Origin: Flavobacteriales bacterium UBA2040
Lineage (GTDB): Bacteria; Bacteroidota; Bacteroidia; Flavobacteriales_D; Crocinitomicaceae
Assembly: GCA_002332715.1 (NCBI GenBank)
Contig: DDBE01000131.1
Coordinates: 1,053-9,630 of the forward strand
Length of the DNA: 8,578 nt
Reading direction: 5' to 3'
The notes beneath the pieces are model-generated. The model had not been told where the DNA came from and searched no databases. It saw nothing but the letters and a program-made list of their open reading frames with translations. This document shows, piece by piece, positions 5,599 to 8,578 of the stretch (its first letter is position 1; the number at the start of each line of letters is the position of its first letter). Made by a program: the position numbers and the translations under genes.

Positions 5599-7785
5599 TT
5601 ATCTAGTCCAAAGCATCTCTCTGAATTTAGGCAAAGGCCATGATTCATCGTCAACTAGGATTTCTAATTTATCTGCATGATATCTGATTTCGTCAAAGTG
5701 CGCTTTTACTTTATCACAGTATACACGTGCTTTCTTCTCTATGTCTTCAATTTTATTGGCGTCTTTACGATCGACCAACATCTTGTCGCATGAATCCTTC
5801 ATTTTATTCATATGAAGTGAAGTTCTCATCAATAAATCCAATTGTGCATCACAAGCGACTTTTGCTTGTTTGTCACCAAGTACGTCAAACATACCTTGCA
5901 CATTGATCAATAACTTGTTTTGGTAATCAATAACTGCGGGTAAAATATGATTCAAAGCCAAATCGCCCATCAATCGAGCTTCAATTTGAATTTTGTAAAT
6001 GTATACTTCATATTCGATTTCTTGGCGAGCATGTAATTCTCGCGGAGTTAAAACCCCCAGATCATCGAACAATTGGGATACTTTTTTATCTCCCCAGACT
6101 TTCAATGCACTTGGCGTGTCTTTCAAATTAGACAAACCACGTCTCTTCGCTTCTTTCACCCATTCCTCACTATATCCATTTCCTTCGAAACGAATCTTTT
6201 TTGAGGCTGTGATTGCAACTTGTAATTCTTTGATAATGGCTTCATCTTTGCCTTCGCCCTTAGCGATTCTAGCATCTACTGCTTTTTTGTACAATTTTAG
6301 CTGATTCGCTATGATGGTATTCAAAACGATCATTGCCGAAGCACAATTGGCAGATGAACCTACTGCACGGAATTCAAATTTATTTCCCGTAAATGCAAAA
6401 GGTGAAGTTCTGTTACGATCTGTATTATCTAATATGATTTGTGGAATCTTGCCAATGTTCAATTTCAACTCCGTTTTCTCTTCAGGAGTCATTTTACCAG
6501 CTTTGACGTTTTTTTCAAGATTATCCAAAGCTTCAGTCAATTGCGAACCAATAAAGGCCGAAATAATTGCCGGAGGTGCTTCGTTGGCTCCTAAACGGTG
6601 ATCATTTCCTGCACCTGCAATACAAGCTCGAAGTAAATCGGCGTTGTCATGCAACGCTTTGATTGTATTAACGAAAAATGTTAAAAACTGAAGATTTGAC
6701 TTCGGATTCTTTCCTGGTGCCATCAAGTTTACACCTGTATCTGTTGCTAATGCCCAGTTGTTGTGTTTTCCTGAACCGTTCACTCCTGCAAATGGTTTCT
6801 CGTGCAATAAAACATGAAAATTATGTTTTCTGGCCACTTTCTCCATAATGTCCATTAACAAAAGGTTGTGGTCGTTTGCTAAATTACATTCTTCGAAAAT
6901 AGGCGCACACTCAAATTGATTTGGTGCCACCTCATTGTGACGTGTCGTTACTGGAATGCCCAAACGGATAGATTCGTATTCGAACTCGCGCATAAAATCG
7001 GTCGCTCTTTCCGGAATTGAACCAAAGTAATGATCGTCCAACTGTTGTCCTTTTGCCGGAGCATGACCAAAAAGTGCTCTACCCGTCATCATGATATCGG
7101 GACGTGCATTATATAAAGCGGAATCAATTAAAAAATATTCTTGTTCCCATCCCAATGTAGCGTGAACTTTTGCCACATTTTTATCAAACAATTGACAAAC
7201 TTCAGTTGCAGCCTCATCTACTGCATGCAAAGCTTTCAATAAAGGCATTTTATAATCTAATGCCTCTCCAGTGTAGGAAATAAATATCGTTGGTATACAA
7301 AGTGTTTTACTAATTACAAAAGCCGGAGAAGATGGATCCCAAGCGGTATATCCACGAGCTTCAAATGTATTTCTTATTCCTCCATTCGGAAAAGAAGATG
7401 CATCTGGCTCCTGTTGCACTAATAAATCTCCATCAAATCGTTCAATTGCTCTTCCTGGTCCTACTGGTTTAAAGAAAGCATCGTGTTTCTCAGCTGTTGA
7501 ACCTGTTAATGGCTGAAACCAGTGCGTGTAATGAGTTGCACCTTTGGTGATTGCCCAATCTTTCATAGCAGATGCTACTTGATCTGCAATTTTTCTATCC
7601 AATCGAGTTCCGCTTTGAATAGATTCCATCATGGACTTGTACGCCTCACTTGGCAAATATTCACGCATTATTTCTACATGAAATACGTTTTCACCAAATA
7701 CTTCTGATATTTTACCATCAAATTGAAGTTTGCGAGAGGTTCTACTCATCACATCTTGATACGCTTGCATTCTTTTTGTCGCCAT
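5599..7785 (-). CDS. glnN: glutamine synthetase type III
   Basis: 728 residues, the length class of type III glutamine synthetase, the large form typical of Bacteroidota and Cyanobacteria and unlike the 450-470-residue type I. It joins ammonium and glutamate to glutamine with ATP in the cytoplasm, the main nitrogen entry step. Visible landmarks: an N-terminal type III domain (about 20-160) with NVFHVEIMREYLP and FNGD-like FDGDLL; the glutamate/metal segment GWEQEYFLID (212-221); NEVAPNQFECAP (284-295); the ATP-site region LLHEKPFAGVNGSGKHNNWA (326-345), with the conserved NGSGKHNNW; NEAPPAIISAFIG (401-413); and the active-site RNRTSPFAFTGNKFEFRAVG (457-476). A long helical C-terminal extension is also present. 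All motifs are intact. A strong terminator lies just downstream and a terminator of the next gene lies upstream, so it is probably monocistronic. The upstream region holds a nested dyad that may be regulatory. No PII or ammonium transporter gene is adjacent. Confidence 0.96.
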   Translation of the reverse strand: MATKRMQAYQDVMSRTSRKLQFDGKISEVFGENVFHVEIMREYLPSEAYKSMMESIQSGTRLDRKIADQVASAMKDWAITKGATHYTHWFQPLTGSTAEKHDAFFKPVGPGRAIERFDGDLLVQQEPDASSFPNGGIRNTFEARGYTAWDPSSPAFVISKTLCIPTIFISYTGEALDYKMPLLKALHAVDEAATEVCQLFDKNVAKVHATLGWEQEYFLIDSALYNARPDIMMTGRALFGHAPAKGQQLDDHYFGSIPERATDFMREFEYESIRLGIPVTTRHNEVAPNQFECAPIFEECNLANDHNLLLMDIMEKVARKHNFHVLLHEKPFAGVNGSGKHNNWALATDTGVNLMAPGKNPKSNLQFLTFFVNTIKALHDNADLLRACIAGAGNDHRLGANEAPPAIISAFIGSQLTEALDNLEKNVKAGKMTPEEKTELKLNIGKIPQIILDNTDRNRTSPFAFTGNKFEFRAVGSSANCASAMIVLNTIIANQLKLYKKAVDARIAKGEGKDEAIIKELQVAITASKKIRFEGNGYSEEWVKEAKRRGLSNLKDTPSALKVWGDKKVSQLFDDLGVLTPRELHARQEIEYEVYIYKIQIEARLMGDLALNHILPAVIDYQNKLLINVQGMFDVLGDKQAKVACDAQLDLLMRTSLHMNKMKDSCDKMLVDRKDANKIEDIEKKARVYCDKVKAHFDEIRYHADKLEILVDDESWPLPKFREMLWTR

Positions 7786-7809
7786 TTCTTGTTTTTATAA
7801 GAATTTTGG

Positions 7810-7817
7810 TAAATGTA
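7810..7817 (-). promoter_or_regulatory. weak candidate -7 element of glnN
   Basis: TACATTTA on the - strand matches TAnnTTTG at all but the last base and lies about 24 bases before the glnN ATG. No TTG occurs at 17-23 bases upstream, so a normal -33 element is missing. Either an activator is needed or the true promoter is elsewhere in 7818-7900. Confidence 0.3.
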
Positions 7818-7827
7818 CATCATTTTA

Positions 7828-7873
7828 AGGGGGTATACTCTAAAAAATGTTACTTTTTATCAACTCACCCCCT
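7828..7873. repeat. nested inverted repeat upstream of glnN
   Basis: The outer arms AGGGGGT (7828-7834) and ACCCCCT (7867-7873) are exact complements. Inner arms TAAAAA (7841-7846) and TTTTTA (7854-7859) share almost the same centre (7850), with 6- and 7-base unpaired segments between. The whole dyad spans 46 bases and lies just upstream of the weak glnN -7 candidate. It could be a protein-binding site or, if transcribed, a leader hairpin. It lacks a trailing T tract, so it is not a normal terminator. Confidence 0.5.
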
Positions 7874-7903
7874 CTGAAATGAACAAATCCTTTAAAAAAT
7901 TGC

Positions 7904-7937
7904 AATAAAAAAGCCGTAAGCTGTAACTCACGGCTTT
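7904..7937 (-). terminator. rho-independent terminator of the T9SS cargo gene
   Basis: Arms ACGGCTTT (7930-7937) and AAAGCCGT (7910-7917) are exact; in RNA the stem extends to 11 pairs with one G-U wobble around a 6-base loop. On the - strand it is followed by a T run (complement of 7907-7912). It lies about 19 bases after the stop of the sorting-domain protein and isolates glnN from upstream transcription. Confidence 0.9.
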
Positions 7938-7955
7938 AAAAAACTAAAATCAGTA

Positions 7956-8578
7956 TTATTTCTTCACTATTCTTTCTGTTGAAACTTCACTTCCTGAGAA
8001 TACGCGAACTAAATACATACCTTGAGTAAGATTATTCAACTCCAATTGCGTATTGAATCCATTAACATCAGCTTCGAATACCACTTTTCCGGTGATGTCT
8101 ACAACTGAAACTTTGTCAATTCTTTTTGAAGAAGCCACTTTAACCATTCCAGAGAAAGGATTTGGCGAAACGCTAACTTCATTCACTTCAACATCCGCTA
8201 ATCCTAAGAATGCGTTGGTATTGGTTGTTGTATTTGTTACGATAGCTGGATTCCAATCAAAGTAAATGAATCCTGTATTTTCTATCGTCGTCCCTACTCC
8301 ATTATTTGCATTTTCTTTGATAGAGAAAACTACATCTCCGTGAGAAAGAGCCTCGTTTGTCGTGCTATCGGGTAACCAGATTCCTGGGAAGTTGAATTTC
8401 ATCACTCCATTTCCAAGATCAACCAACTGCATGTTATGCGAAGTTGAAATCACTTTGATTGTAGACCAATCCAATAAAGAACTTAATGAATCTATTATGT
8501 ACACATCTTGCGCTGGCGCTGTTCCCGTATTTTGGAAACGCAAAACGTATGTTAATTCATCTTGAACATTTGGATCGA
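7956..8578 (-). CDS. T9SS type A sorting domain protein, 5' partial
   Basis: The frame stays open to the right edge. The TTG at 8541-8543 is an internal Leu codon, and codons before it read DPNVQDELTYV, continuing the same domain, so the start is outside the window. About 206 residues are visible. The first part (about 1-130) matches the repeat-like domain seen just before sorting signals in Bacteroidota surface proteins (DUF7619-type): YVLRFQNTGTAPAQDVYIID, then LPDSTTNEALSHGDVVFSIK and TGFIYFDWNPAIVTNT. The last 75 or so residues are a type A T9SS C-terminal domain: VSVSPNPFSG, KVSVVDITGKVVFEADV, LNNLTQGMYLVRVFSG, ending STERIVKK. The protein should be carried through the outer membrane by the type IX system and either attached to the surface or released after cleavage of the C-terminal domain. 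The functional N-terminal part (adhesin, enzyme or repeats) cannot be seen. A terminator follows directly. Confidence 0.93.
   Translation of the reverse strand, partial: DPNVQDELTYVLRFQNTGTAPAQDVYIIDSLSSLLDWSTIKVISTSHNMQLVDLGNGVMKFNFPGIWLPDSTTNEALSHGDVVFSIKENANNGVGTTIENTGFIYFDWNPAIVTNTTTNTNAFLGLADVEVNEVSVSPNPFSGMVKVASSKRIDKVSVVDITGKVVFEADVNGFNTQLELNNLTQGMYLVRVFSGSEVSTERIVKK

Noticed and set aside
5999..6601. Two + strand frames inside glnN
   Set aside because: They are antisense shadows of a fully conserved glutamine synthetase; their sequences are mirror products of its codon use.
2071..7937. Related GCCG/CGGC terminator hairpins at 2071-2094 and 7910-7937 as copies of a repeat element
   Set aside because: Only the common AAAGCCG/CGGCTTT stem is shared; loops and flanks differ, as expected for independent terminators.
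8541..8543. TTG as the start codon of the T9SS cargo protein
   Set aside because: The frame remains open upstream to the window edge and the upstream codons continue the same domain, so this is an internal Leu codon.

Overview
The window looks like ordinary core chromosome from an AT-rich member of the Bacteroidota, most likely order Flavobacteriales. The grounds are a type III glutamine synthetase, a secreted protein ending in a type A type IX secretion (T9SS) sorting domain, a DUF1684 protein and a DUF1015 protein, an E1-alpha/E2 pyruvate dehydrogenase gene pair, and upstream regions carrying the TTG / TAnnTTTG promoter pattern of this phylum. A placement near Fluviicola or Crocinitomicaceae is only a guess from gene content. 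I see no mobile element, CRISPR array, tRNA or rRNA.

Layout. Positions 1-2055 (+ strand) hold the end of a DUF1015 gene, a YggS-type PLP homeostasis protein and a secreted DUF1684 protein. The three are chained by two 4-base ATGA overlaps, so they are very probably one translationally coupled operon that enters from the left. A bidirectional hairpin terminator near 2067-2098 separates them from the convergent - strand genes. Positions 2117-4452 (- strand) hold pdhA and pdhC, 20 bases apart. A 348-base gap (4453-4800) contains two candidate promoters for pdhA, a few short inverted repeats and no convincing gene. Positions 4801-5478 (-) encode an orphan NarL/FixJ-type response regulator with a well-formed promoter. 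Positions 5599-7785 (-) encode type III glutamine synthetase, followed by a strong terminator and preceded by a nested dyad element. Positions 7956-8578 (-) are the C-terminal end of a secreted T9SS cargo protein whose start lies off the right edge.

How they fit together. The genes cover central carbon entry (pyruvate to acetyl-CoA), ammonium assimilation, PLP cofactor homeostasis and probably serine-linked metabolism, with one regulator between the nitrogen and carbon genes. The regulator lies upstream of pdhA on the same strand with no clear terminator between them, so read-through is possible, but nothing shows that it controls pdhA or glnN. I found no previously undescribed system. The points most worth a second look are the dyad element upstream of glutamine synthetase, the complex leader of pdhA, the altered acidic pocket of the response regulator, and the DUF1015-YggS-DUF1684 coupling.
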